From NCBI GenBank assembly GCA_016712885.1, contig JADJQF010000011.1, positions 421,065 through 485,064 of the forward strand: a stretch of 64,000 nucleotides of DNA. The letters are read 5' to 3'. Positions 19,537 through 27,806 of this stretch are shown here, piece by piece; the first letter of the stretch is position 1; every line of letters begins with the position of its first letter. Source of the stretch: Candidatus Flexicrinis proximus. GTDB lineage: Bacteria > Chloroflexota > Anaerolineae > Aggregatilineales > Phototrophicaceae. The translations under genes were made by a program, and so were the position numbers. The notes under the pieces are model-generated. The model searched no databases. It had not been told where the DNA came from and worked only from the letters and a program-made list of their open reading frames with translations.

Positions 19537-20562
19537 TTATAAGTGGAGCGCGGGCAAACGGATCACCTGCTCCAGATTGCGGGGATGATCGGGATCGATC
19601 CCTTTGACGACAGCCCGCTGACGGGCCAGCCATTGCAGCACGGGCATAGCGTAGACGAGCGAACGCGCGCCGTTTGGGGGCACGAAGTCGGCGTCTGGGC
19701 GTGTGCCGATGGTGATGGTGGTGGCGCCGAGTGCCTTCATCTCGTCGATGACGGCCATTTCAGCGGACCCGCCGGTGTCGCTCAGCAGGCCGATCACGAC
19801 GGTTTCGTTATCGATCATGGATTTGGGGCCGTGGCGGAATTCCATCACGTGGAATGGTTCCGCGCTGGTCAGCGACATCTCTTTCATCTTGAGCATTGCC
19901 TCGGCGGCGAGACCGTAGCGCGGCCCGCCCCCCAGACAGAAATAGCGGGTAAAGCGCTCCGGATCGATATACTGCTCGGCAAACCGCAGCGCAGATTCAA
20001 CGTATGACTGATCTACGTTGGCGAACAGATCATCGGAAAGCGGCTCACCGCCAAGGAGACTGGCGAGCTGCTCGGCCATGACCAGCATGGCGGAGAACGA
20101 GCGGGTCTGGGCGACGCTCACTTCCTGGCCCCGCGGCGCGACGAGGCTGATAGTCGCAGACTGGTTCAGCGGTTTGTCGCCATAGCACGAAATGACGATG
20201 ACGTCGCCGCGATCCTGTTCCACGAAGTGATGCGCGGCCTGTACGGTTTCGGTGGTGGCGCCGGAACGCGAAATGGCGATCAACAAGGTGCGCTGGTTGG
20301 CGACATAGATGCTTTCGGGATTTAACAGGAGTTCGGACGATGGTACGGCGCGGGATGAGCGTCCGGTTTTAGATTGCAGCAGGCTGGCGGCGGCCAGCGC
20401 GAGATAATAAGTCGAACCGCAGCCGGTGACGACGATCTGCTGATAACTGTTTTGCTGCCAGAGGCACTGAAGGGGGTCGCGCTGGTCAAGGACGGCATGG
20501 AGCGCGTCTTTCCATGCGTCGACCTGTGACACGATCTCTTCAAACGTTGAAGATGATTGCAT
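19537..20562 (-). CDS. Double SIS-domain sugar-phosphate isomerase/deaminase, AgaS/GlmS-C type
   Basis: A 341-residue cytoplasmic protein starting at ATG 20562, where AAGGA is ten bases upstream (an earlier in-frame ATG at 20634 falls in the promoter region). The first SIS domain has VVTGCGSTYYLALAAASLLQ and LLIAISRSGATTET; the second has FCLGGGPRYGLAAEAMLKMKEM and FRHGPKSMI. The C-terminal NLEQVIRLPAL resembles the lysine-containing tail of GlmS/AgaS proteins. AgaS deaminates and isomerises galactosamine-6-phosphate to tagatose-6-phosphate, which fits the divergently encoded tagatose-phosphate kinase and aldolase. An FrlB- or NagB-like role is possible. Confidence 0.82.
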   Translation of the reverse strand: MQSSSTFEEIVSQVDAWKDALHAVLDQRDPLQCLWQQNSYQQIVVTGCGSTYYLALAAASLLQSKTGRSSRAVPSSELLLNPESIYVANQRTLLIAISRSGATTETVQAAHHFVEQDRGDVIVISCYGDKPLNQSATISLVAPRGQEVSVAQTRSFSAMLVMAEQLASLLGGEPLSDDLFANVDQSYVESALRFAEQYIDPERFTRYFCLGGGPRYGLAAEAMLKMKEMSLTSAEPFHVMEFRHGPKSMIDNETVVIGLLSDTGGSAEMAVIDEMKALGATTITIGTRPDADFVPPNGARSLVYAMPVLQWLARQRAVVKGIDPDHPRNLEQVIRLPALHL

Positions 20563-20697
20563 TTGACGAAATCCTTGCGCGTTTATGTTCGTATTTGCGC
20601 AATATAACACTGGATTTATTGACCCGCAAGTCATTCGTGGTTAAAATGCGCAAAATTGATCTAAAGCGCGCAGGTTGCGGGCGAAAGGATGGGTTCT
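20563..20697. promoter_or_regulatory. Divergent promoter region with DeoR-type operator half-sites
   Basis: For the plus operon: -35 TTGACC (20620-20625), 16-base spacer, -10 TAAAAT (20642-20647). For the minus operon, read on minus: TTGCGG, 17-base spacer, TATATT (about 20603-20631). TATGTTCGTA (20584-20593) fits the GlpR/DeoR half-site WATKYTCGWW, and a related CATTCGTG (20632-20639) sits between the plus -35 and -10. The DeoR gene at 26000 ends the plus operon, so autoregulated control of both operons is a reasonable inference. Confidence 0.55.
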
Positions 20698-22008
20698 ATG
20701 CCCAAAGTGACATTTATTGGAGCAGGCAGCGCGGTGTTTGCCTTCGAGATCGTGACCGATCTGCTGCTGACGCCCGGGCTGGACGAGGGCGTGTTCGCGC
20801 TGGTCGACATCGACGCTGAGCGATTGGAGCTGGCGCACCGGATTACCGAGAAGGCGATCGAGCTGACCGGCCGCAAGTGGCGCGTGGAAGCGTCGACCCA
20901 GCGCGCCGAAGTCCTGCGCGGGACAGACTACCTGATCAATACGATAGAAGTCGCGGGACTGCCAAACGTGCGCCACGACTTCGACATCCCGATGAAATAC
21001 GGCGTGAACCAGTGCATTGGGGACACGATCGGGCCGGGGGGTATCTTCAAGGCGCTGCGCACGCTGCCGGCATGGATCGACATTCTGCACGATACCGAGA
21101 AGCTGGCGCCCGATGCGCTGGTGATGAACTACACCAATCCAATGTCGCTGACCGTCCTGACCGGCGTGCGCGCGTCATCGCTGCCGATTGTCGGCCTGTG
21201 CCACTCGATCGAGTACACATCCGAGCAGCTGGCCGAGTATCTGGGCGTGCCGCATAAGGAACTCAAGTATCGCGCGGCCGGCATCAACCATCTGGCGTGG
21301 ATCGTGGAACTGACGCGCAACGGAGAAGATCTGTACCCGCTGCTGCGCGAGAAGGCTAAGGACCCGGCGATCTACGAGCAAGACCCGGTGAGGTTCGAGA
21401 TGATGCTGCATCTGGGCGCGTTCGTGACCGAGAGCAGCGGCCATACCTCCGAGTACACCCCGTATTTCCGCAAGCGGCCGGACCTGATTTCGAAGTACAT
21501 GCGCGCGGAATATCTGGGCGAAACCGGGTTCTACGCGGCTAACTGGCCGCAGTGGCGGCAGGAATCCGACGAATGGATCCGCCGGATGCTGGCCGGTGAG
21601 GAAGAGGTGCCGTTGGAGCGCGGGCCTGAGTACGCATCGTACATCGTCGAGGCGATGGAAACGGACGTGCCGGCCGCGATCTACGGCAACGTGCTTAATA
21701 CCGGACTGGTGACGAACCTGCCGCAGGACGGCGTGGTCGAGGTCCGCTGCATGGTCAACCGCGACGGCGTGCAGCCGATCCATTACGGCTCGCTGCCGAC
21801 GCAGCTTGCGGCGCTGGACGCGATGCACATGGCGGTTCACGATCTGGTGGCGACAGCGGTGCTGGAAAGTGACCGCGAAGCGGCATTCCACGCTCTGATG
21901 CTGGACCCCCTGACGGCTGCGGTCTGCTCGCCCGCTGAAATCCGGCAGATGTTCGACGAGATGCGTGCGGCTCAGGCAGAATATCTGCCCGAGTGGATGC
22001 GGGGTTAG
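20698..22008 (+). CDS. GH4 NAD-dependent glycosidase, MelA (alpha-galactosidase)-like
   Basis: A 436-residue cytoplasmic enzyme. ATG 20698 is preferred (AAAGG nine bases upstream; the ATG at 20689 is too close). The N-terminal Rossmann motif FIGAGSAVFAFE binds NAD. VMNYTNPMS and the metal/active-site pair Cys168-His169 in GLCHSIEYT follow, then GINHLAW. In GH4 the CHS form is typical of unphosphorylated alpha-galactosides, unlike CHE (alpha-glucosidase) or CN/CD (phospho-beta-glucosidase). GH4 needs NAD and Mn and works by oxidation at C3. It opens the plus-strand catabolic operon. Confidence 0.88.
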   Translation: MPKVTFIGAGSAVFAFEIVTDLLLTPGLDEGVFALVDIDAERLELAHRITEKAIELTGRKWRVEASTQRAEVLRGTDYLINTIEVAGLPNVRHDFDIPMKYGVNQCIGDTIGPGGIFKALRTLPAWIDILHDTEKLAPDALVMNYTNPMSLTVLTGVRASSLPIVGLCHSIEYTSEQLAEYLGVPHKELKYRAAGINHLAWIVELTRNGEDLYPLLREKAKDPAIYEQDPVRFEMMLHLGAFVTESSGHTSEYTPYFRKRPDLISKYMRAEYLGETGFYAANWPQWRQESDEWIRRMLAGEEEVPLERGPEYASYIVEAMETDVPAAIYGNVLNTGLVTNLPQDGVVEVRCMVNRDGVQPIHYGSLPTQLAALDAMHMAVHDLVATAVLESDREAAFHALMLDPLTAAVCSPAEIRQMFDEMRAAQAEYLPEWMRG

Positions 22009-22012
22009 GCCG

Positions 22013-22951
22013 ATGACGCGCATTCTTGTCGCCGGGGAACTGAACGTCGATCTGGTGGTGACCGGGCTGCCGTCCCTGCCGGTGATCGGCCGTGAGCTGA
22101 CCTGCACCGACTTTCACGTGGTGTTGGGCAGTTCGTCAGCCATCACCGCGGCGCGGCTGGCGGCGCTGGGCGCGGAGGTCGACTTCGTCGGTATCGTCGG
22201 CAAGGATGAGTTTGGCGGCGTCGTGCTGGACGAACTACGGCGGTTCGGCGTCGGTACCGGCCTGATCCAGCAGGTCGACATCAAGACCGGCGTGACCGTC
22301 GCGCTCACGTATCGGGCTGACCGCGCCCTGCTGACGTACCCCGGGACGATCGCCGCCTACGATGGCAGCAATATCACGCCGGAACTGCTCGCGGATTACG
22401 ATCATCTGCATGTCGGCGCGTACTTTCTCCAGACCGGACTGCAAGCAGCGCTGCCGGCCTTATTTGAACGGGCGCGGGAAGTCGGCCTGACGACTTCGCT
22501 GGATGTGGGCTGGGATCCGATAGAGCAGTGGGGCAGCAATCCTACGTTGATGCCTACACTGGCGCAAACTGATTTCTTCTTCCCGAATGAATCCGAGGCG
22601 GCCGCGCTGACCGGCCCAGATCTGCGCATCGAAAGTCTGCTGGCGCAGGTTGGCGGATGGCTGGTGGTCAAGCAAGGCGCGCAAGGGGCAACAGCTTATG
22701 GCAAGATGGGCGAAAGCATGTCTGCCCCGGCGCTGCCGGTCGATGTCGTTGATACGACCGGCGCGGGTGATGCGTTCAATGCCGGTTTCATCTACGCGCA
22801 TCGCGTGGCCGGACGGACGATAGCGGATGCGCTGCGCTTTGCGGCAGCCTGCGGCGCACAAGCCGTGACACAGGTCGGCGGCGCGACCGGCGCACCGACC
22901 GCCGAGAGCATTCAGCGTTTGATCGAGCAACAACCGAAGGTGCAGGCATGA
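22013..22951 (+). CDS. PfkB-family carbohydrate kinase
   Basis: A 312-residue cytoplasmic kinase starting at ATG 22013, four bases after the GH4 stop. RILVAGELNVDLVV at the N terminus and DVVDTTGAGDAFNAGFIYA, with the catalytic Asp of the GAGD anion hole, near the C terminus define the ribokinase/PfkB family. Substrate not predictable from the sequence; in this operon it could phosphorylate galactose, galactosamine or a related sugar taken up unphosphorylated. It overlaps the aldolase fusion gene by four bases (ATGA). Confidence 0.85.
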   Translation: MTRILVAGELNVDLVVTGLPSLPVIGRELTCTDFHVVLGSSSAITAARLAALGAEVDFVGIVGKDEFGGVVLDELRRFGVGTGLIQQVDIKTGVTVALTYRADRALLTYPGTIAAYDGSNITPELLADYDHLHVGAYFLQTGLQAALPALFERAREVGLTTSLDVGWDPIEQWGSNPTLMPTLAQTDFFFPNESEAAALTGPDLRIESLLAQVGGWLVVKQGAQGATAYGKMGESMSAPALPVDVVDTTGAGDAFNAGFIYAHRVAGRTIADALRFAAACGAQAVTQVGGATGAPTAESIQRLIEQQPKVQA

Positions 22952-24996
22952 AGCAACAACTCACAGCGGGCAAGTGGCGCGGCCTCAAAGCGACCAGCAG
23001 CCTGAACCACACGTTTTCGATGGTGGCGTTCGACCAGCGCGGCAACTATCTGAAGATGCTGCCGCCGGGAGCGACGTATGCCGAGGCAGCAGAGATCAAA
23101 CGGTCAGTGATCGCCGCGCTTTCGCCGCATGTCAGCGCCGTGCTTCTTGACCCGAACTACGGGATGGCCGCAGTGAATGATGCCGCTGGTAGCAGCGGCC
23201 TGCTGATGGCGCTGGAGAAAACGGGTTACGGCGGAGAGCCTACCGCGCGGCAGGTCGACTTCATGGACGGCTGGACGGTCGGAAAGATCAAGGCGATCGG
23301 CGCATCGGCTGTGAAGCTGCTCGTGTACTATCACCCGGATGCGGGCGCGGCCGCTGATAGCGTCGAGGCGACGATCCGGGAAGTCGCCAGTGCGTGCGAC
23401 GACCACGACATCGCGCTGTTTGTCGAGCCGCTGGCGTATAGTCCCGATCCGGCCGTTTCGAGCGACAGCGCCGCGTTTGCAGCGCAGCGTGCGCGCATCG
23501 TTCGCGAAACTGCCCGGCGCCTGAGCCGTTTGGGTGTAGATGTCCTGAAGCTCGAATTTCCGGTCGACATCAAACACAACGCCGATCGTGACGAGTGGCG
23601 CGCGGCCTGCGAAGCGGTGAGCGAGGCGTGCAGCGTACCATGGGTGCTGCTGAGCGCTGGCGTCGACTTTGAGGTTTTCAGGCAGCAGGTCGAGATGGTC
23701 TGCAAGGCTGGGGCCAGCGGCTATCTGGGCGGACGAGCGATCTGGAAGGAGGCAGTCACGATGACTGCGGCCGACCGGGAAGTGTTTCTTGCGACGCAGG
23801 GCCGGGAGCGCGTGCAAACGCTTGGTGAGATCGCCGCGCAGTATGGCAGGCGGTGGACGGCATTCTTCGCGCCGCCAGCCGCCGGTGAGGGGTGGTATAC
23901 GGAGTATGACGTACTCAACGACGGGGCTGAAACCGTCCGCCCGACTGCCGAGACCCGGGCGCTTCCGCTGGTGGAGTTTGTGCCGCGATCAAAACTGGTT
24001 GTCAAGGAAACGGAGGTCAGAAAGCCGCGATTTCCGGTGATCGACGCGCATAACCATCTGGCCGACCCGTTCGGCGGCGGCTGGGATAGAAAGCCGGTGT
24101 CCGAACTGCTCGACCGGCTGGACGAGGCGCATGTGCGCGCCTATGTCGATCTGGACGGCGGCTGGGGCGAAGAAATCCTGCACCGGCATCTCGACCACTT
24201 CAAAGCGGCTGCGCCGGAACGGTTCTTCGTTTTCGGCGGCGTCAACTGGCAGGCGTGGACGGAACACGGGGAGAAGTTTGGCGAATGGGCTGCGAAACGG
24301 CTGCGCGAGCAAGCCGCGCGCGGCGCGGACGGCCTCAAAATATGGAAGCCGTTCGGGCTGCACGTCCACGATCAGCGCGGACAGCTCGTCGCGGTCGACG
24401 ATCCACGGCTCGATCCGATCTGGCAGACCGCCGGCGAACTCCGGCTGCCGGTGCTGGCGCACGTGGCCGATCCGGTGGCCTTTTTCGACCCGCTTGATGC
24501 GACGAATGAGCGGTACGAGGAACTGTACGCTCATCCAGACTGGCAGTTCCCTTCGCCGCCGTTCCCTCCGTTTCTCAAGATCCTGAGGGACTTCGCCGCT
24601 CTGGTGAAACGCCACCCGCAGACGACTTTTATCGGCGCGCATGTCGGCTGCTACTCCGAGGATCTGGGCTGGGTCGGGCAGATGCTGGACGCCTGCCCGA
24701 ATTACTATGTCGACATCAGCGCGCGCATCAGCGAGTTAGGCCGGCAGCCCTATACCTCGCGGCGGTTCTTCACGCAGTATGCCGACCGCATCCTATTCGG
24801 GCTGGACCTTGGCCCAGAACCCGAGGCGTACCGCCGGTACTATCGCTTCCTGGAGAGCGACGACGAATACTTCAACTATGGCGAGTCCGAGGTGCCGGGG
24901 CAGGGCCGCTGGAACATCTATGGGCTGGCACTCCCAGACGATGTACTGGAGAAGGTGTATTTCCGCAACGCCGAGCGCGTGCTGCTGAATCGATAA
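22948..24996 (+). CDS. LacD-type class I aldolase fused to Amidohydro_2-family hydrolase
   Basis: A 682-residue two-domain protein. Residues 1-330 match LacD-type tagatose-1,6-bisphosphate aldolases: FSMVAFDQRGNY, LLDPNYG, Schiff-base Lys201 in DVLKLEFPVD, LLSAGVDFEVF and GASGYLGGRAIWKEAV. Residues about 360-682 form a metal-dependent amidohydrolase: His368-Asn-His370 in VIDAHNHLADP, GLKIWKPFGLHV, LAHVADPVAFF, FIGAHVG and Asp620 in ILFGLDLGP. Such domains act as sugar lactonases, decarboxylases or hydrolases. No stop or frame change lies between the halves, so it is a true fusion. The aldolase step yields dihydroxyacetone phosphate and glyceraldehyde-3-phosphate; the hydrolase substrate is unknown, perhaps a lactone or acetylated sugar of the same pathway. 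Confidence 0.85.
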   Translation: MKQQLTAGKWRGLKATSSLNHTFSMVAFDQRGNYLKMLPPGATYAEAAEIKRSVIAALSPHVSAVLLDPNYGMAAVNDAAGSSGLLMALEKTGYGGEPTARQVDFMDGWTVGKIKAIGASAVKLLVYYHPDAGAAADSVEATIREVASACDDHDIALFVEPLAYSPDPAVSSDSAAFAAQRARIVRETARRLSRLGVDVLKLEFPVDIKHNADRDEWRAACEAVSEACSVPWVLLSAGVDFEVFRQQVEMVCKAGASGYLGGRAIWKEAVTMTAADREVFLATQGRERVQTLGEIAAQYGRRWTAFFAPPAAGEGWYTEYDVLNDGAETVRPTAETRALPLVEFVPRSKLVVKETEVRKPRFPVIDAHNHLADPFGGGWDRKPVSELLDRLDEAHVRAYVDLDGGWGEEILHRHLDHFKAAAPERFFVFGGVNWQAWTEHGEKFGEWAAKRLREQAARGADGLKIWKPFGLHVHDQRGQLVAVDDPRLDPIWQTAGELRLPVLAHVADPVAFFDPLDATNERYEELYAHPDWQFPSPPFPPFLKILRDFAALVKRHPQTTFIGAHVGCYSEDLGWVGQMLDACPNYYVDISARISELGRQPYTSRRFFTQYADRILFGLDLGPEPEAYRRYYRFLESDDEYFNYGESEVPGQGRWNIYGLALPDDVLEKVYFRNAERVLLNR

Positions 24997-25004
24997 GGGC
25001 TGAT

Positions 25005-25937
25005 ATGATCCTGTGCGTCACGTTCAACCCGGCAATTGACCGGACCCTGGTGGTGAAGGGTTTTGCCGGGGGCGGGGTATTCAGGCCGCAGGAGAGCATG
25101 GCTGTTCCGGGCGGGAAGGGTATCAATGTGGCGCGCGCCATCCGCGCCCTCGGCGGTGACCCGATCTGCGCCGGTTTCCTCGGTGGGTTCAGCGGCCGAT
25201 TTCTCGAATCATCGCTCGCTGATGAGGGGATCGCGTCACGCTGGACATGGCTGGCTGACGGCGAGACACGCACGTGCGTTATACTGATTGACCCGGATAC
25301 CGGCCTCAATTCGGTCGTCAGCGAACCAGGGCCGAGGGTCACCGCCGCGGATTGGGACCGGTTTCACGACGATGTGCTTGACGGTTCAGCAGAGATCGAG
25401 TTTGTTTCGTTTTCCGGGAGCCTGCCACCCGGCACCCCGCTGGACCATTTCGAGCGGCTGGCAGGCGACCTGATAGCCGCCGGGAAACAGGTATGGGTTG
25501 ATACCAGCGGCGCGGCGCTGAAGGCCGCAGTGCGCGTACGGGGCGTGGTGCTCAAGGTCAACGCTGAGGAAGCGACAGCGCTGACAGCGCGCCCGATTGA
25601 CAGTGTCAGCGATGCCGTGTCTGTGGCGAGGGCGATCAATGCAGACACGCTCCAGACGGTTGTGATTACGATGGGTGAGCGCGGCGCGATTCTTGTCCAC
25701 GGCGGAGAGGCCTGGCATGCCGCGCCGCCGCCGTTAGACGTTAAGAGCGCGGTGGGCAGCGGCGACTCGTTTCTGGCTGGACTGCTGCTTGCGCTGGCCA
25801 ACCGCGAGTCATTGGGACCGGCACTAGCGCAGGCGACCGCGGCAGGGACAGCCAACGCGCTGTCTGTCGGCGGCGGGGCATTCACGCGGACCGAATTCGA
25901 AAGAATTCTTGGTCAGATCCGAATTGCTCCGGTCTGA
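25005..25937 (+). CDS. 1-phosphofructokinase / tagatose-6-phosphate kinase, FruK/LacC family
   Basis: A 310-residue cytoplasmic kinase beginning MILCVTFNPAIDRTLVV, the standard FruK/LacC start, followed by PGGKGINVARAIRALGG, VSFSGSLPPG, VLKVNAEEA and the catalytic loop SAVGSGDSFLAGLLLAL. Members phosphorylate fructose-1-phosphate or tagatose-6-phosphate at the expense of ATP. Placement just after a LacD-type aldolase, eight bases downstream, favours tagatose-6-phosphate as substrate. Start ATG 25005 is clear. Confidence 0.88.
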   Translation: MILCVTFNPAIDRTLVVKGFAGGGVFRPQESMAVPGGKGINVARAIRALGGDPICAGFLGGFSGRFLESSLADEGIASRWTWLADGETRTCVILIDPDTGLNSVVSEPGPRVTAADWDRFHDDVLDGSAEIEFVSFSGSLPPGTPLDHFERLAGDLIAAGKQVWVDTSGAALKAAVRVRGVVLKVNAEEATALTARPIDSVSDAVSVARAINADTLQTVVITMGERGAILVHGGEAWHAAPPPLDVKSAVGSGDSFLAGLLLALANRESLGPALAQATAAGTANALSVGGGAFTRTEFERILGQIRIAPV

Positions 25938-25999
25938 CGCTAACCTGCAGGAGACTCCGGAATGTCCAAGGATTTGCGACTATTGAGAGAGCGGGTGCG

Positions 26000-26779
26000 A
26001 TGAATACCACAGACCTGATGACACAGGAGCGGCAGGACCGGATCGTCGAACGGGTCAGCGAGCGCGGCAGCCTGACGGTGGTTGAACTCGCCGAGGTGTT
26101 TGCGGTGAGCGAAGCCACCATCCGTCGCGATCTGGTTGCCCTGGCGGATCGGAGACTGATTCAGCGCGTACACGGCGGAGCGATGCGGCTGGGAAAAGTC
26201 GCCACCAGCGAGTCGCCGATCGTCCAGCGCCAGCTCGAGCACGTCGAGGAAAAGGCGCGGATCGGGCAGGCCGCGGCACGGCTGGTTCGCAGCGGCGAGA
26301 CGCTGCTGCTGATTGGCGGCAGCACCGGGCTGGCCGTCGCGCGGGAATTGTCGCAGCATCACGAGATGACGATCGTCACCGATTCGCTGCTGGTTGCCAA
26401 CGAACTGCTGGAGCAGCGCAACCACAAGGTGATCCTGGCCGGCGGCATCATCGATCCGAACGAGCAGGCGGTACGCGGGACGCTGTCGCGCTTGATCCTG
26501 CAACAGATCCACGTTGACAAAGTGATCATCGGCGCGAAAGCGATTTCGGTCGCTCGCGGTATCAGCGCTGAGACGCCGGAGGAAGCCGAACTGTTCCGCG
26601 CGTGCATCGCTTGCGGCGATCAGGTGATCGTGGTGACCGACAGCAGCAAGTTTCAGAAGTCGGCGCTTTCGAGAGTTGCCTCGATACAGGACGTACATAC
26701 GCTGGTGACCGACCGCAGCCTGGGCCGCGAGACTGCGCAGCAGCTCGAAGAGCTCGGCATCCACCTCGTGCTGGTGTGA
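26000..26779 (+). CDS. DeoR-family transcriptional regulator
   Basis: A 259-residue DNA-binding repressor-type protein. The HTH lies at about residues 10-55 (RQDRIVERVSERGSLTVVEL, then SEATIRRDLVALADRRLIQR and VHGGA). The DeoRC sensor domain, related to sugar-phosphate isomerases, has LLIGGSTGLAVAREL, VDKVIIGAKAI and VVVTDSSKF-like residues (VIVVTDSSKFQKSA). It closes the operon, 62 bases after the kinase. Members respond to sugar phosphates such as tagatose-6-phosphate; matching half-sites lie in the divergent promoter at 20584 and 20632. Confidence 0.9.
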   Translation: MNTTDLMTQERQDRIVERVSERGSLTVVELAEVFAVSEATIRRDLVALADRRLIQRVHGGAMRLGKVATSESPIVQRQLEHVEEKARIGQAAARLVRSGETLLLIGGSTGLAVARELSQHHEMTIVTDSLLVANELLEQRNHKVILAGGIIDPNEQAVRGTLSRLILQQIHVDKVIIGAKAISVARGISAETPEEAELFRACIACGDQVIVVTDSSKFQKSALSRVASIQDVHTLVTDRSLGRETAQQLEELGIHLVLV

Positions 26780-26781
26780 GC

Positions 26782-26835
26782 GCGCCGGCGGGGCATGACA
26801 CGATCAGGTTTTAAGCGGCTCATACCCACCGGCGC
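26782..26835. terminator. Bidirectional terminator-like hairpin between convergent genes
   Basis: GCGCCGGCGGG (26782-26792) pairs with CCCACCGGCGC (26825-26835) with one mismatch, in the gap between the converging DeoR and SDR genes. The loop is long (about 32 bases, including GGTTTTAAGC) and no U-tract is adjacent, so termination is likely but not certain. Confidence 0.45.
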
Positions 26836-26874
26836 TGTATGGGATCACGCCTGTCGATGAATAGCAGGCCAAGT

Positions 26875-27660
26875 TCAGTCCATCATTTGCCCGCAGGTCA
26901 CGTTGATAACCGCTCCCGTCATGGCGCTGGCATAATCTGACACCGCGAGGACCGCCGCATTGGCCACTTCGGCAAGCGAGGGGAGATGTTTCAGGGGGAT
27001 GCTGCTGGCGGCCTGCGCGGTGAATTCGTCAAGCGTCATGCCTTGTTCCTGAGCGTGCATCGTGAACACTTCACGCAGTCCACGCGCATCGGGCGAGCCA
27101 GCCGAGCGTAAGCAGACGACGCGTACACCCTGTGGGCCGACCTCAATGGCAAGCTGACGGCAAAGTGCTTCAATTGCGGCGCAGGCCGCGCCAAATCCGC
27201 CGATGTTCGGGTAGGCCATGCGGGCTGCATTCGCGGAGATTCCGAGGATAACGCCGGCGCCCTGATTGACCATGCGGCGGGCAGATGCCGTGGAGGTGTT
27301 GAAATAAGTCATCATGGCATTGGTGATTGGCATCGCGAACAGGGCTTGCGACATCTCCAGCATGGATTGTCCTTGCACGTCGTCATGCCCCACGGCGTTG
27401 AACGAAATATCGATACGTCCCGCTCTGGCAATGACATCATCAAGCGATTTCTCAACCGACTCAAGACTGAACGCATCGACCTGCGTTATTTCTGCCAGTC
27501 CGCCCGCGGCACGGATGTCGGCGGCAGCCGCTTCGAGGGTGGCTGCGGTACGTCCTGCCAGAAAAACCCGTGCGCCTTCGCGGGCAAAAGCGCGCGCAAC
27601 TGCACCGCCAACATCTCCTGCGCCACCGTAGATAATCGCAGTCTTGTTCGCTAAGAGCAT
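26875..27660 (-). CDS. SDR-family oxidoreductase with altered catalytic residues
   Basis: A 261-residue Rossmann protein starting at ATG 27660 (GGGGGG ten bases upstream; the longer frame to 27729 has no support). The NAD(P) motif GGAGDVGGA and NAVGHDD (in place of NNAG) are present. At the usual YxxxK site the sequence reads GGFGAACAAIEAL, so Tyr is Phe156 and Lys is Cys160. The C-terminal AVINVTCGQMMD is SDR-like. It may be a divergent SDR using another mechanism or a non-catalytic binder. It stands alone, converging with the DeoR gene. Confidence 0.82.
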   Translation of the reverse strand: MLLANKTAIIYGGAGDVGGAVARAFAREGARVFLAGRTAATLEAAAADIRAAGGLAEITQVDAFSLESVEKSLDDVIARAGRIDISFNAVGHDDVQGQSMLEMSQALFAMPITNAMMTYFNTSTASARRMVNQGAGVILGISANAARMAYPNIGGFGAACAAIEALCRQLAIEVGPQGVRVVCLRSAGSPDARGLREVFTMHAQEQGMTLDEFTAQAASSIPLKHLPSLAEVANAAVLAVSDYASAMTGAVINVTCGQMMD

Positions 27661-27806
27661 GTTCAACCCCCCGATGGTGTTGCCTCGATAGAACGAGCAA
27701 CAATAGCTCCAAGTGGGAGGATTGTACAATGGATCATCACGAGGAGAGAGAAGAAAGGACGAGCGCGTCGAAGCGCAGAAGCGCGAAGCCGTTGCTCAGG
27801 CGGCGG

